Positions 49,282 through 58,760 of a stretch of 64,000 nucleotides of DNA are shown one piece after another; positions within the stretch are counted from its first letter, which is position 1; every line of letters starts with the position of its first letter. The stretch comes from Streptomyces sp. NBC_01224 (lineage in GTDB: Bacteria > Actinomycetota > Actinomycetes > Streptomycetales > Streptomycetaceae), in assembly GCF_036002945.1 (NCBI RefSeq), contig NZ_CP108529.1, forward strand, positions 4,459,001-4,523,000. The letters are read 5' to 3'. Made by a program: the position numbers and the translations under genes. Below the pieces are notes generated by a model, which searched no databases, was not told where the DNA came from, and saw nothing but the letters and a program-made list of their open reading frames with translations.

Positions 49282-49427
49282 CACAGAACCTTGGTGAGAG
49301 CTCCCCCTCATCCGCCGCCCCACGCCCCTTCCCTGCCTTTAGACTCCTTCCGTGACAGCCTGCGGCCCGAGGGGCAAGATGGGGCCCGCTGTCGGCAAGG
49401 TGCGGTAATCAGGGAGGAAGCGTCGTC

Positions 49428-52400
49428 GTGAGCAGCAGGCCATCCCGAGGCACTGCTCGCCTCGCAGCCATACTCGATGCACTCCCTGACGGGCTGCTGC
49501 TCGTCAACTGCAACGGCACGGTCGTCAACGCCAACACCATCGCGCTGGAAATGTTCGAGACGCCGGGCACCGCGCTCGTCGGGCGCGGGCTCCTCGACCT
49601 GCTGCCGGAGTTCGACTCCAAGCTGATTCCGGGGTCGATGCGCCGGCCCGAGTCCGCCGACGACCGCGGCCGTACGAAGCCGACGCGGATGACCGCACGG
49701 CGGACCGACGGCAACGAGTACCCGGTCGAGGTCACCAGCGCCAGCCTGGAGGACGGACAGGCCGCGTACAACGACTTCCAGAGCAGTTACAGCGGCAGCT
49801 ACACGGGTGACGAGCTTCTGATGCTCGTCGTACGGGATCTGTCGGGCACCGTCGACACCGAGGCCGAACTGGCCCGTTCGCAGCGGCAGACCGAGATGAT
49901 CCTGCGAGCCGCGGCCGAGGGCGTCGTCGGCACGGACACGGACGGCCGGGTCGTCCTGGTCAACCCCGCCGCCGCGCAGATCCTCGGCTTCCGCGCCAGC
50001 GATCTGGGTGGCCAGGAACTGCATCCGCTGATCCTGCACTCGCGGGCGGAGGGTGAGTCGTTCCCGTACGAGGAGTCGCCGCTCGCCGACACCCTCAGGT
50101 CCGGCCGCAAGCACCGGGTGCGCGGGCAGGTCCTGTGGTCCAAGAGCGGTGCGCAGGTGCCGGTCGACCTGACCACGGCGCCGGTCCGGGACGGGGACCA
50201 GCTGGTCGGTGCGGTCATGACGTTCACCGACCGCAGGCCGTACGAGGAGCTCAGCGAGCAGCACAAGGCCGAGGTCGCCGAACTGACCGCGGGCCACACC
50301 GCGGAGGTCACCGGACTGACGGAACGGCACAGCGCGGAGCTGGCCGACCGGGCCGAGCGGTACACGGCCGAACTGGAAGCGCAGGCCGAACAGCTGGCGG
50401 CGCTCACCGCCCGGCACACCCAGCTCACCGCCGTACTCGGCGAGTCGCTCCGCGGGCCGCTGGAGGAGCTGCGCGGCGAACTCTCCACGCTCGCCGCCGA
50501 CCCGGCCGGCCAGCTGTGGCCGGAGGCCAACCAGATCCTCCACCACCTGGCCGCGGGCTACGCCCGGATGACGACGCTCGTCGACAATGTGCTCGGCTAC
50601 CAGCGCCTGGACGCCGGCTCGGAGGAGCTGGTCAAGGCGAACGTGCTGCTCGACTCGGTCGTGACGGCCGGTATCGACGCGGCCGTCGAGCTGATCGGTC
50701 CCGGGCGCGCCCAGTTCGCGGTGCACGCGCCCCCGATCGAGGCCGAGGTGGACGCGGCCCGGCTGGTGACCGCGCTCGCCCATCTGGTCGCGGATGTCGC
50801 CGGGGTCGACTCGACCGGCAAGGCCCGCGTGGTGCCGGGCGGTGGCTACGTCGACTCGACGGTCGTCGTCGCGGCGGCGCAGCGCGGTGACGTCGTACGG
50901 GTCGAGGTGCGCGGGCCGTTCGCCGGGGGAGACCCGGTGCATGAGCCGATCGTGCGCGGGATCGTACGGGCGCACGGCGGCGTGCTCCAGACGCACGAGG
51001 TGCCGGGGATGAGCGGCAGCGCGTACGTGCTCGAAGTGCCGTTGGGCGCGGGCTCGGGAACGGTGATGCCACCGGCGCCCGAGCCGGAGCCCGAACCCGC
51101 GCCGGAGCCGATGGCCGGTCAGGCCGCTCCGGGCGGCGGGCGGCGACGGGCGCGGCGGGCGTCCACGGACGCGTTCCTGGAAAGCCCTGTGGGCGGCTCC
51201 GAGGGGTCCGGGGACGGAGACACCGCGGCGGCCGAGCCGACGGGGCGGCGACGGGCACGTCGTGAGCCCGCGGCACAGGGCTCACAGGAGACGCAGGGTG
51301 CGCAGAGCGCGCACAGCCCGCACGAGATCATTCCGGCCCAGCAGAGCGAGGGGTCGGGGCGCAGGCGTGGGCGGCCGAGTCCGGCCGAGACCGGTGCTCA
51401 GCATTCACTTCCGGCTCAGCTGTCCCAGTTGCCCGAGCAGGCGCAGGGACAGGGACAGAGGCCTGGGCAGCCTGCTGTCGAGCAGCAGGGGCCGGGGCAG
51501 GCATTGGCGCTGCCCGCGGCCCCGGCACCGTCCGAGGGGGCGGTGGTGACGGCGGCCGAGGGCGCGCAGGGTGGCGGTGGCCGTCCGCAGCGTGGGCAGA
51601 CCGTGCCTCCGCAGGGCGTTCCGGCCGAGACGCCGATGCCGGTGCCTGCGGGTGGCCACCGGGCGCGCCAGGGCGGCGAGAACCAGCTGGCCCTGCCGTC
51701 TTCCGCTTCCGCTTCCGCTCCTGCCGCCGAAGGCTTCCCGCAGGCCGGTGACGGTTCGGCGTCGGCGCCTCAGCCGACCGGGCGGCGAGCGCGACGGGCG
51801 TTGGCGGCCGTGCAGGAGCGTTCCGCTCAGGCCGAGCCGACCGGGCCTCGTACCGCGTTCGCGCTCCCGCCCGCGGATGCCGACCGGACCCCGCCCGCGG
51901 CCGTCGACGCCGACGCCTCGCTGCCCGGACGCCACGACGCCGTACGCCTCGCGCCGGACGACAGCCACACACCGCCCCAGGCGCACTCCGCAGCGAGCGG
52001 GCAGCGCCGGGCGCGTCGCGCCGACGCTCCCCAGCAGGCCGGACCGGCCGTCGGGCAGCCTGCGGAGCAGCAGCCCGTGCAGTCCGGCGGCTGGGCGGAG
52101 AACGGTTCCTCGGGGCAGGGACCGGCCGCGCCGACCACGCCCGGCGAGCAGGCCGACGACCGGGTCGACGGCCACCCCGGCGATCACCCCGGCAGCCGGT
52201 CCGGCGGAGAGCCGGAACGGCCCGCGGCCGGCCACACCACGCACACCACCGGCACCACAGCCGTCGCAGGCACCACCGACGCCACCGGCATCGCGGAGAG
52301 CCGTCCGCGGGACATCGCGCCCGTGGCGGACGCGCGCAGGCAGCCGCTGCCCGCGGAGGCACCGATGCCCGGCGGCTCGTCGGACTCGACGCAGGGACGC

Positions 52401-53459
52401 GCGTTCAGCGTGCGGACGCTCGGGCAGGGTGTGCCGTTCGCCCAGCACATCGCGCACCAGCAGAACCAGACGCTCGGCGGTGCCGGCCGACGCCGTAAGC
52501 TCGCCGCCCCGCCGGAGGGCGAGCGCACCCCGCAGTCCGCGCCGTCCCAGTCCGCCGCCGCGCAGGGCCAGGGCCCGGGTTCGGGGCAGTTGCTCTCCGC
52601 TCCCGAGGCCGAGGGACGCGCGTACGCCATAGGGGCACCCGACGAGGGGGCCGAGGGGCCGGAGCCGCTGGATGGTCCGGGTGGCGCGGTCGAGGTCGCC
52701 AACCGCCCGTCGCCGCAGCCGGTCGACGACGAACTGCCCCCGGAGCCGCTGGACAACCCGCGTCGGCTGCTCGTCTGGCCCGCGCCCGATGTCTCCACCC
52801 AGCAGGCACTGAGCGACCGCGGCTACCGGCCGGTGATCGTGCACTCGCGCGAGGAGGTCGACGCCCAGATCGCGGCGTTCCCCGCCGCGCTCTTCGTCGA
52901 CCCGCTCACCGGTCCCATCACCCGCAAGGCGCTGCAGTCGCTGCGTCAGGCGGCGGTGGCGGCCGAGGTCCCGGTGCTGGTGACGGCCGGTCTGGGGCAG
53001 GCCTCGCGGGAGGCCGCATACGGTGCCGACCCGGCCGTGCTCCTCAAGGCGCTCGCTCCGCGCGACAGCGAACAGCATCCGCCGCGCGTGCTGTTGATCG
53101 AGGAGCACGAGGAGATCGCGCTGGCGCTGACGGAGACGTTGGAACGCCGCGGCATGCAGGTCGCGCGGGCCTCCACCGACAACGAGGCGGTGGCGCTCGC
53201 CACCCGGATGCGGCCCAACCTGGTGGTGATGGACCTGATGCAGGTACGCCGCCGCCGGGCCGGGATCGTCGACTGGCTGCGTGCCAACGGCCAGTTGAAC
53301 CGAACCCCGCTGGTCGTCTACACCTCCGCCGACATGACCGGGTCGGAACTGCCGAAGCTCAGCTCGGGCGAGGCCGTCCTCTTCCTGGCCGAGCGCTCCA
53401 CCAGCGACGAGGTGCAGTCGCGCATCGTCGACCTGCTCGCGAAGATCGGCACGAACTGA
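49428..53459 (+). CDS. Giant PAS protein with degenerate kinase region and C-terminal receiver
   Basis: A 1,343-residue protein from GTG 49428 (GGGAGGAAG upstream). Two PAS domains come first: LAAILDALPDGLLLVNCNGT and RAAAEGVVGTDTDGRVVLVN. A coiled coil follows (AEVAELTAGHTAEVTGLTER). A kinase-like region (LTAVLGESLRGPLEELRGEL) lacks the phospho-accepting His of an H-box; the ATP-binding N and G boxes are not recognisable. A ~550-residue disordered Pro/Gln/Arg stretch comes next. The end is receiver-like: RVLLIEEHEEIALALTETLE, then LVVMDLMQVRRRRAG with an Asp. It is probably a signalling scaffold that does not autophosphorylate. Confidence 0.8.
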   Translation: MSSRPSRGTARLAAILDALPDGLLLVNCNGTVVNANTIALEMFETPGTALVGRGLLDLLPEFDSKLIPGSMRRPESADDRGRTKPTRMTARRTDGNEYPVEVTSASLEDGQAAYNDFQSSYSGSYTGDELLMLVVRDLSGTVDTEAELARSQRQTEMILRAAAEGVVGTDTDGRVVLVNPAAAQILGFRASDLGGQELHPLILHSRAEGESFPYEESPLADTLRSGRKHRVRGQVLWSKSGAQVPVDLTTAPVRDGDQLVGAVMTFTDRRPYEELSEQHKAEVAELTAGHTAEVTGLTERHSAELADRAERYTAELEAQAEQLAALTARHTQLTAVLGESLRGPLEELRGELSTLAADPAGQLWPEANQILHHLAAGYARMTTLVDNVLGYQRLDAGSEELVKANVLLDSVVTAGIDAAVELIGPGRAQFAVHAPPIEAEVDAARLVTALAHLVADVAGVDSTGKARVVPGGGYVDSTVVVAAAQRGDVVRVEVRGPFAGGDPVHEPIVRGIVRAHGGVLQTHEVPGMSGSAYVLEVPLGAGSGTVMPPAPEPEPEPAPEPMAGQAAPGGGRRRARRASTDAFLESPVGGSEGSGDGDTAAAEPTGRRRARREPAAQGSQETQGAQSAHSPHEIIPAQQSEGSGRRRGRPSPAETGAQHSLPAQLSQLPEQAQGQGQRPGQPAVEQQGPGQALALPAAPAPSEGAVVTAAEGAQGGGGRPQRGQTVPPQGVPAETPMPVPAGGHRARQGGENQLALPSSASASAPAAEGFPQAGDGSASAPQPTGRRARRALAAVQERSAQAEPTGPRTAFALPPADADRTPPAAVDADASLPGRHDAVRLAPDDSHTPPQAHSAASGQRRARRADAPQQAGPAVGQPAEQQPVQSGGWAENGSSGQGPAAPTTPGEQADDRVDGHPGDHPGSRSGGEPERPAAGHTTHTTGTTAVAGTTDATGIAESRPRDIAPVADARRQPLPAEAPMPGGSSDSTQGRAFSVRTLGQGVPFAQHIAHQQNQTLGGAGRRRKLAAPPEGERTPQSAPSQSAAAQGQGPGSGQLLSAPEAEGRAYAIGAPDEGAEGPEPLDGPGGAVEVANRPSPQPVDDELPPEPLDNPRRLLVWPAPDVSTQQALSDRGYRPVIVHSREEVDAQIAAFPAALFVDPLTGPITRKALQSLRQAAVAAEVPVLVTAGLGQASREAAYGADPAVLLKALAPRDSEQHPPRVLLIEEHEEIALALTETLERRGMQVARASTDNEAVALATRMRPNLVVMDLMQVRRRRAGIVDWLRANGQLNRTPLVVYTSADMTGSELPKLSSGEAVLFLAERSTSDEVQSRIVDLLAKIGTN

Positions 53460-53520
53460 CGCGTACGGACACGCGATGCGGACACGGGCGCGAACGGCCG
53501 GGCGGACGCCCGGAGATGGC

Positions 53521-53558
53521 GACGAGGGCGGTACGGGAGATCCCGTACCGCCCTCGTC
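53521..53558. terminator. Bidirectional terminator, 18-bp perfect stem
   Basis: GACGAGGGCGGTACGGGA (53521-53538) and its exact complement (53541-53558) are separated by GA and lie between two convergent genes. Confidence 0.9.
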
Positions 53559-53579
53559 GTGCTCCCCGACCGGGCCGGG

Positions 53580-55229
53580 TCAGAGCCGGGTGATGTCCAG
53601 CTCGCCCTCCGCGTACTGCTTGCGGATCACCTTTTTGTCGAACTTGCCGACGCTCGTCTTCGGCACCGCCGGAATGATCGTCCAGCGCTCCGGCAGCTGC
53701 CACTTGGCGATGCCGGACTCGGCGAGGAAGTTCCTCAGCACCTCGTACTCGGTGGTGGCACCGTCCTTGAGGACGACGGTCGCGAGCGGACGCTCGCCCC
53801 ACTTCTCGTCCGGGACGGCGACGACCGCCGCCTCGGCCACATCCGGGTGCGCCATGAGCGCGTTCTCCAGCTCGACGCTGGAGATCCATTCGCCGCCGGA
53901 CTTGATGACGTCCTTGGCCCGGTCGGTAAGGGTGAGGAAGCCGTCCTCGCTGATCACGCCGACGTCACCGGTCTTCAGCCAGCCGTCCTCGCTGAACTTG
54001 TCCTCGGGGCGCAGGGCCTCGCCGTCCGCGCCCCCGTAATAGGCGCCGGCGATCCAGGGGCCGCGCACCTCCAGCTCACCGGCCGACTCGTTGTCCCACG
54101 GCAGATGCTCGCCGCCGGGGCCGACCAGGCGCGCCTCGACGCCGGCCGGGAAGCGGCCCTGGGTGACGCGGTAGGGCCACTCCTGCTCCTCGGTCAGCCC
54201 GGCGGGCGGGTTGGCCATGGTGCCGAGCGGCGAGGTCTCCGTCATGCCCCAGGCGTGGCAGAGGCGGACGCCCAGCTTGTCGTACGCCTCCATGAGGGAG
54301 GGCGGACAGGCTGCGCCGCCGATGGTGACGCGGGCCATGGAGGTGAGATCGCGCGGGTTGGCGGTGACTTCGGCAAGCAGCCCCTGCCAGATGGTGGGGA
54401 CAGCGGCGGCATGGGTCGGCTTCTCGCGATCGATCATGTCGGCGAGCGGGGCGGGCTGCAGGAACCGGTCCGGCATGAGCATGTTGACGCCGGACATGAA
54501 CGTGGCGTGCGGCAGACCCCATGCGTTCACATGGAACTGGGGGACGACCACCAGCGTGGTGTCCTTGTCGGTCAGGCCCATCGACTCGCCCATGTTGACC
54601 TGCATGGAGTGCAGGTAGATGGAGCGGTGGGAGTAGACGACGCCCTTGGGGTCACCGGTGGTGCCGGAGGTGTAGCACATGGCGGCGGCCTGGCGTTCGT
54701 CGAGCTCGGGCCAGTCGTAGCTGGTCGGGCGGCCGGCGATCAGCTCCTCGTACTCGTGCACCCGGGGCGTCGCGCCGTCGAGGACGGAACGGTCTCCTGG
54801 CCCCGTGACGATCACATGCTCGATCGACGTCAGATGGGGCAGGAGTGGCGCGAGCAGCGGCAGCAGGGAGCCGTTGACGATGACTACCTTGTCGTCGGCG
54901 TGCTCGACGATCCAGATCAGCTGCTCGGCGGGGAGCCGGAGGTTGAGCGTGTGGAGGACCGCGCCCATCGAAGGGATCGCGAGATACGCCTCGACGTGCT
55001 CGGCGTTGTTCCACATGAGGGTGCTCACCCGCTGGTCGCCCTCGACACCGAGCTCGTCGCGCAACGCGTTCGCGAGCTGCGTGGCCCGCCGGCCTATCTC
55101 GGCAAAGCTGCGCCGCTGCGGCTCGGGCTCACCGGTCCAGGTCGTGACCTGGGACTTCCCGTGAATGGTCATCCCGTGTTCGAGGATGCGGGTGACAGTC
55201 AGCGGTACGTCCTGCATGGTGCTCAGCAC
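53580..55229 (-). CDS. Long-chain fatty-acid--CoA ligase
   Basis: The 549-residue AMP-forming enzyme has the P-loop AMCYTSGTTGDPKGVVYSHR, the adenine-binding motif HAWGMTETSPLGTM, the hinge region WLKTGDVGVISEDGFLTLTD and the A10 lysine in PKTSVGKFDKKVIRKQ. GTG 55229 follows GGGAGG (V-L-S-T-M-Q-D start); the start used by related Streptomyces genes, from memory, is the same. It activates fatty acids or related acids with CoA and ATP, in the cytoplasm. An 18-bp palindrome sits 53 bases upstream, so it is likely under TetR-type lipid-responsive control. Confidence 0.95.
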   Translation of the reverse strand: MLSTMQDVPLTVTRILEHGMTIHGKSQVTTWTGEPEPQRRSFAEIGRRATQLANALRDELGVEGDQRVSTLMWNNAEHVEAYLAIPSMGAVLHTLNLRLPAEQLIWIVEHADDKVVIVNGSLLPLLAPLLPHLTSIEHVIVTGPGDRSVLDGATPRVHEYEELIAGRPTSYDWPELDERQAAAMCYTSGTTGDPKGVVYSHRSIYLHSMQVNMGESMGLTDKDTTLVVVPQFHVNAWGLPHATFMSGVNMLMPDRFLQPAPLADMIDREKPTHAAAVPTIWQGLLAEVTANPRDLTSMARVTIGGAACPPSLMEAYDKLGVRLCHAWGMTETSPLGTMANPPAGLTEEQEWPYRVTQGRFPAGVEARLVGPGGEHLPWDNESAGELEVRGPWIAGAYYGGADGEALRPEDKFSEDGWLKTGDVGVISEDGFLTLTDRAKDVIKSGGEWISSVELENALMAHPDVAEAAVVAVPDEKWGERPLATVVLKDGATTEYEVLRNFLAESGIAKWQLPERWTIIPAVPKTSVGKFDKKVIRKQYAEGELDITRL

Positions 55230-55281
55230 GGCGTCCTCCCGGTGGGCGCTACGCGGCAGTAAGGTTCCGCTGATTCTGCTC

Positions 55282-55299
55282 ACATACCAGGCGGTATGT
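55282..55299. promoter_or_regulatory. 18-bp palindromic operator upstream of acyl-CoA ligase
   Basis: ACATACCAGGCGGTATGT (7-bp arms, 4-base spacer) lies 53-70 bases upstream of the ligase start. The form is typical of TetR-family lipid regulators. No regulator gene is adjacent. Confidence 0.65.
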
Positions 55300-55374
55300 C
55301 ACTAGTCCCGGGAGTACGAATCGGTGTCGTTCGGCAAAGTCGGCCCTGCCCGGCACGCTGCCGCACACCCGGGT

Positions 55375-55980
55375 TCACCGCACCGGAGCCAGCTCCGGGT
55401 CCTCCCTGAGCTTGCCGAGCGCCCGCGACACCGCGCTCTTCACCGTGCCGATGGACACCCCGAGCACCTCGGCCGTCTGGGCCTCGCTCAGGTCCTCGTA
55501 GTACCGCAGGACCACCATCGCCCGCTGGCGGTCCGGAAGCTTCAGCACGGCACGCCACATCGCGTCGTGGAGCGTCTGGCGCTCGGCGGGGTCGGGAGCC
55601 GGCGATGCCTCCTGCTCGGGCAGTTCCTCGCAGGCGAACTCGTCGACCTTGCGCTTGCGCCACTGCGAGGTCCGGGTGTTCAGCAGTGCCCGGCGGACAT
55701 AGCCGTCGAGCGCCCGGTGGTCCTCGATCCGTTCCCAGGCGACATACGTCTTGGTGAGCGCGGTCTGCAGCAGATCCTCGGCATCGCTCGGGTTCGCGGT
55801 GAGCGAGCGCGCGGCACGCAGCAGTACGGGCCCCCGTGCCCGTACGAACGAGGAGAAAGACGGATACGGAGCGTGCGGAGCCCGTGAGGCGTACGGAGTG
55901 CGCGCGGCGTACGGACCGTGCGGGACGTGTCCGATGGTGGCAGCTCCCCCGGAGGTGCCCGTGCAGACTGGCGTGGTCAT
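55375..55980 (-). CDS. SigE-family ECF sigma factor
   Basis: The 201-residue protein has region 2 (FSSFVRARGPVLLRAARSLT then NPSDAEDLLQTALTKTYVAW and IEDHRALDGYVRRALLNTRT) and region 4 (MVVLRYYEDLSEAQTAEVLG then VSIGTVKSAVSRALGKLRED). This is the SigE-type short ECF family common in Streptomyces. The first ~40 residues are Pro/Ala/Tyr-rich (YAARTPYASRAPHAPYPSF). No anti-sigma gene is adjacent, so control may be transcriptional or conformational. Confidence 0.9.
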   Translation of the reverse strand: MTTPVCTGTSGGAATIGHVPHGPYAARTPYASRAPHAPYPSFSSFVRARGPVLLRAARSLTANPSDAEDLLQTALTKTYVAWERIEDHRALDGYVRRALLNTRTSQWRKRKVDEFACEELPEQEASPAPDPAERQTLHDAMWRAVLKLPDRQRAMVVLRYYEDLSEAQTAEVLGVSIGTVKSAVSRALGKLREDPELAPVR

Positions 55981-56067
55981 GGCTCCACGCTAGGAGCGGG
56001 CGCCGTCCCGGGGATCGGCCCCAGGTCCCGAAACCGCGTCCGCCTCAGGGTGTAGGGGTGGGGCCTG

Positions 56068-56088
56068 CTCCACCTCCTGTAGGTGGAG
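56068..56088. repeat. 8-bp inverted repeat between operon end and sigma gene
   Basis: CTCCACCT, five bases, AGGTGGAG lies 82 bases downstream of the thiolase-like stop and 88 bases upstream of the sigma-factor start. It could end the operon transcript or act in the sigma-gene promoter. Confidence 0.4.
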
Positions 56089-56169
56089 TCGTCGCCATCA
56101 GGGCTCAGGGTCGCCCCCGACGCCCTGCCCGGACCCGGACGGCACCCCACTCGGGCAGCTGACCCGCAC

Positions 56170-57336
56170 TCAGTCGTCCGCGCCCAGGATCAGTCCCGAG
56201 GTGGGCACGCCGGTGCCTGCCGTGACCAGGGTCCTGGCCGCCCCGGACAGCTGGTTCACCGACGAGCCCCGGATCTGCCGGACCGCCTCCGCGATGCCGT
56301 TCATCCCGTGCAGATACGCCTCTCCCAGCTGGCCGCCGTGCGTGTTCAGAGGCAGCGCGTCGGCCGCGACGAAGTCGGCGGCCTCGCCCGGTGCGCAGAA
56401 GCCGAACTCCTCCAGCTGCATCAGGACGAACGGTGTGAAGTGGTCGTAGAGGATGCCCACATCGATGTCGGAGGGGGAGAGGCCGGAGTTCCGCCAGAGC
56501 TGCCGGGCGACCACCCCCATCTCCGGCAGGCCCGTCAGATCGTCGCGGTAGAAGCTGGTCATCTGCTCCTGCGCCCGCCCGGCCCCCTGGGCGGCGGCGA
56601 CGATCACGGCGGGCGGTTGCGGCAGATCCCGGGCCCGCTCCGCGCTGGTGACGACGATCGCCTGGCCGCCGTCGGTCTCCTGACAGCAGTCGAGCAGCCG
56701 CAGGGGTTCGACGATCCACCGCGATGCGGCATGGTCGGCCAGGGTGATCGGCTTCCCGTAGAAGTACGCCGCGGGGTTCCGGGCGGCATGGCGGCGGTCG
56801 GTGACCGCGACATGGCCGAAGACATCCGGCGTCAGCCCGTAGGTGTGCAGATAGCGCTGGGCAGCCATGGCGACCCAGGAGGCCGGTGTGAGCAGCCCGA
56901 AGGGGAGGTTCCAGCCGAGTGCCGCGCCCTCCGCGGTGGGCTCCCGCTGCTGCACCCCGGAACCGAACCTGCGTCCGGAGCGTTCGTTGAACGCGCGGTA
57001 GCAGACCACGACGTCGGCCACTTTGCTCGCCACGGCCAGGGCCGCCTGCTGGACGGTGGCGCAGGCCGCCCCGCCCCCGTAGTGGACGCGGGAGAAGAAC
57101 GACAGCTCCCCGATGCCGGCCGCCTGGGCGACGGTGATCTCGGGGCTGGTGTCCATGGTGAAGGTCACCAGGCCGTCGACATCGCCAGGGGTCAGCCCGG
57201 CGTCGTCGAGGGCGGCCCGCACCGCCTCGACGGCCAGTTTGAGTTCGCTGCGCCCGGAGTCCTTGGAGAACTCGGTCGCCCCGATCCCCACGACCGCCGC
57301 CCTGCCGCCGAGCGAGTCGGCCCTGCGCACGCTCAT
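56170..57336 (-). CDS. Thiolase-fold lipid-transfer protein (Ltp2-like)
   Basis: The 388-residue protein starts SVRRADSLGGRAAVVGIGAT then EFSKDSGRSELKLAVEAVRA and contains VHYGGGAACATVQQAALAVA, with the thiolase-type Cys replaced as in SCP-x/Ltp proteins, and LNTHGGQLGEAYLHGMNGI with the catalytic-region His. In mycobacteria Ltp2 is the retro-aldolase ending steroid side-chain removal and needs a DUF35 partner; the MaoC-DUF35 protein in this operon supplies one. Its ATG overlaps the MaoC stop (ATGA). Last gene of the operon. Confidence 0.88.
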   Translation of the reverse strand: MSVRRADSLGGRAAVVGIGATEFSKDSGRSELKLAVEAVRAALDDAGLTPGDVDGLVTFTMDTSPEITVAQAAGIGELSFFSRVHYGGGAACATVQQAALAVASKVADVVVCYRAFNERSGRRFGSGVQQREPTAEGAALGWNLPFGLLTPASWVAMAAQRYLHTYGLTPDVFGHVAVTDRRHAARNPAAYFYGKPITLADHAASRWIVEPLRLLDCCQETDGGQAIVVTSAERARDLPQPPAVIVAAAQGAGRAQEQMTSFYRDDLTGLPEMGVVARQLWRNSGLSPSDIDVGILYDHFTPFVLMQLEEFGFCAPGEAADFVAADALPLNTHGGQLGEAYLHGMNGIAEAVRQIRGSSVNQLSGAARTLVTAGTGVPTSGLILGADD

Positions 57337-57728
57337 GCCACCGCCTCCGGAACGCTGATGGTCACCGTGCCGGTGACATGCCTGCCGAGACCGTTGGCTC
57401 CGACGACCGACACCTCGGCCGTCCCGTCGTCGCCGAGGGCGGTGACCGTGCCGCTCAGGACCATGGTGTCCCCCGGATAGTTGGGCACGCCCAGCCTGAT
57501 GGCGACCTTGCGGAGCACTGCCGACGGACCGAAGCGGTCGGTGACGTATCTGCCGACCAGGCCGTTGGTCGTGAGGATGTTCATGAAGATGTCCGGGGAG
57601 CCCTTCTCCCGGGCGAGTTCCGCGTCATGGTGCACGTCCTGGTAGTCGCGGGAGGCGATGGCGCCCGCCACGATCAACGTGCGGGTCACCGCGATCTCCA
57701 GCGGCGCCAGCTCCTCACCGATCTTCAC
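57333..57728 (-). CDS. MaoC-type enoyl-CoA hydratase subunit (ChsH1-like)
   Basis: The 131-residue hot-dog-fold protein has the hydratase-2 signature in AGAIASRDYQDVHHDAELAR with the Asp and His of the active site, and FMNILTTNGLVGRYVTDRFG. It starts at GTG 57728, overlapping the previous stop (GTGA). By analogy it pairs with the DUF35-MaoC protein to hydrate an unsaturated acyl-CoA. Assignment to a ChsH1 role comes from operon layout. Confidence 0.85.
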   Translation of the reverse strand: MKIGEELAPLEIAVTRTLIVAGAIASRDYQDVHHDAELAREKGSPDIFMNILTTNGLVGRYVTDRFGPSAVLRKVAIRLGVPNYPGDTMVLSGTVTALGDDGTAEVSVVGANGLGRHVTGTVTISVPEAVA

Positions 57729-58759
57729 TCCGGTCCCTCCTTCACCAGCGACTGGCCGATCTCCTGCAGTACTTCGCTGCCGCATCCCAGATAGGCGTCG
57801 AGCTGACGGCCCCAGAGGAAGTGGCGGTGTACGGGATGGTCGAGGTCCGCGCCCGTTCCGCCGTGCAGATGCTGTCCGGCGTGCACCACCCGCTTTCCGG
57901 CCTCCGACGCCCACCAGGCGGCGGTCAGCGCCTGCGGTCCGTAAGGCAGTCCTGTGTCATGGCGCCAGGCCGCCTCGTACGCGGTGACGCGTATCGCCTC
58001 GGTGTCCATATGGGCGTCGGCGGCGCGCAGCAGCACCGCCTGTTTGGTGGAGAGCGGGCGCCCGAACTGCTCCCGCGTGTTCGTGTGGGCGACGGCCCTG
58101 GCCAGCGAGCCGGCGCACACCCCGGCCTGCAGCCCGGCGAACGCGGTCCGGCTCGCGGCCAGCACCGCCTCGTACGCCCCGACGCCACCGAGCCGCTCCC
58201 CGGGCGCCCCGTCCAGGACGAGCCGCGCCGCCGACCACGGTGCCGTGGTCTCCACCGGCTCCGTCGCCACACCCGGATCAGCGGTCCGTACGATCCACAG
58301 CCCCCGGTCCGAGTCCGCGACGAGGACGAGGCCCGCGTCCCGCAGCCACGGCACGTACGGCATGCTGCCGCTCAGCCGCCCCTCCCCGTCCGCCCGTATC
58401 CCACCGCGAGCCGGGAACGCCCCGGTGGCGACAGCCGTGCCGTCCCGCAGGGGAGGCAGCAGTCGCTCCCGCTGTTCGTCCGTGCCATGGCTGGTGACGG
58501 CGAGCAGCCCGTACACACAGCTCGCCGCGAACGGCACCTGCGCCGTCGTCCGGCCCTGCTCCTCCAGCAGGAGCACCAGGCCCAGCAGCCCGATCTCCTC
58601 CACGGCTGCGGTCAGTCCGGCCGCGCAGAGCTCCTTCCACAGCTCGGCGTCCGTCCCCGTGCCGGCTCCGGCCAGGCGCTCGTGCGTCGACAGATCCCCG
58701 AAGATCTGCGCCGCCAGCCCCTGTGCCGCGGTCTGCTCCTCGGTGGGTGCGAAGTCCAT
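57725..58759 (-). CDS. Acyl-CoA dehydrogenase subunit, shorter (FadE28-like)
   Basis: The 344-residue protein has an acyl-CoA dehydrogenase layout with features FAPTEEQTAAQGLAAQIFGD near the start, ALVLVADSDRG-type DAGLVLVADSDRGLWIVRTA, AHTNTREQFGRPLSTKQAVL and a C-terminal VHAGQHLHGGTGADLDHPVH. Length is short for the family (usual 380-390). In mycobacteria the igr operon encodes two unequal subunits (FadE28, FadE29) forming a heterotetramer; this looks like the smaller, and the 391-residue protein at 59,717 the larger. The catalytic base was not identified by eye. Confidence 0.85.
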   Translation of the reverse strand: MDFAPTEEQTAAQGLAAQIFGDLSTHERLAGAGTGTDAELWKELCAAGLTAAVEEIGLLGLVLLLEEQGRTTAQVPFAASCVYGLLAVTSHGTDEQRERLLPPLRDGTAVATGAFPARGGIRADGEGRLSGSMPYVPWLRDAGLVLVADSDRGLWIVRTADPGVATEPVETTAPWSAARLVLDGAPGERLGGVGAYEAVLAASRTAFAGLQAGVCAGSLARAVAHTNTREQFGRPLSTKQAVLLRAADAHMDTEAIRVTAYEAAWRHDTGLPYGPQALTAAWWASEAGKRVVHAGQHLHGGTGADLDHPVHRHFLWGRQLDAYLGCGSEVLQEIGQSLVKEGPE

Positions 58760-58760
58760 G

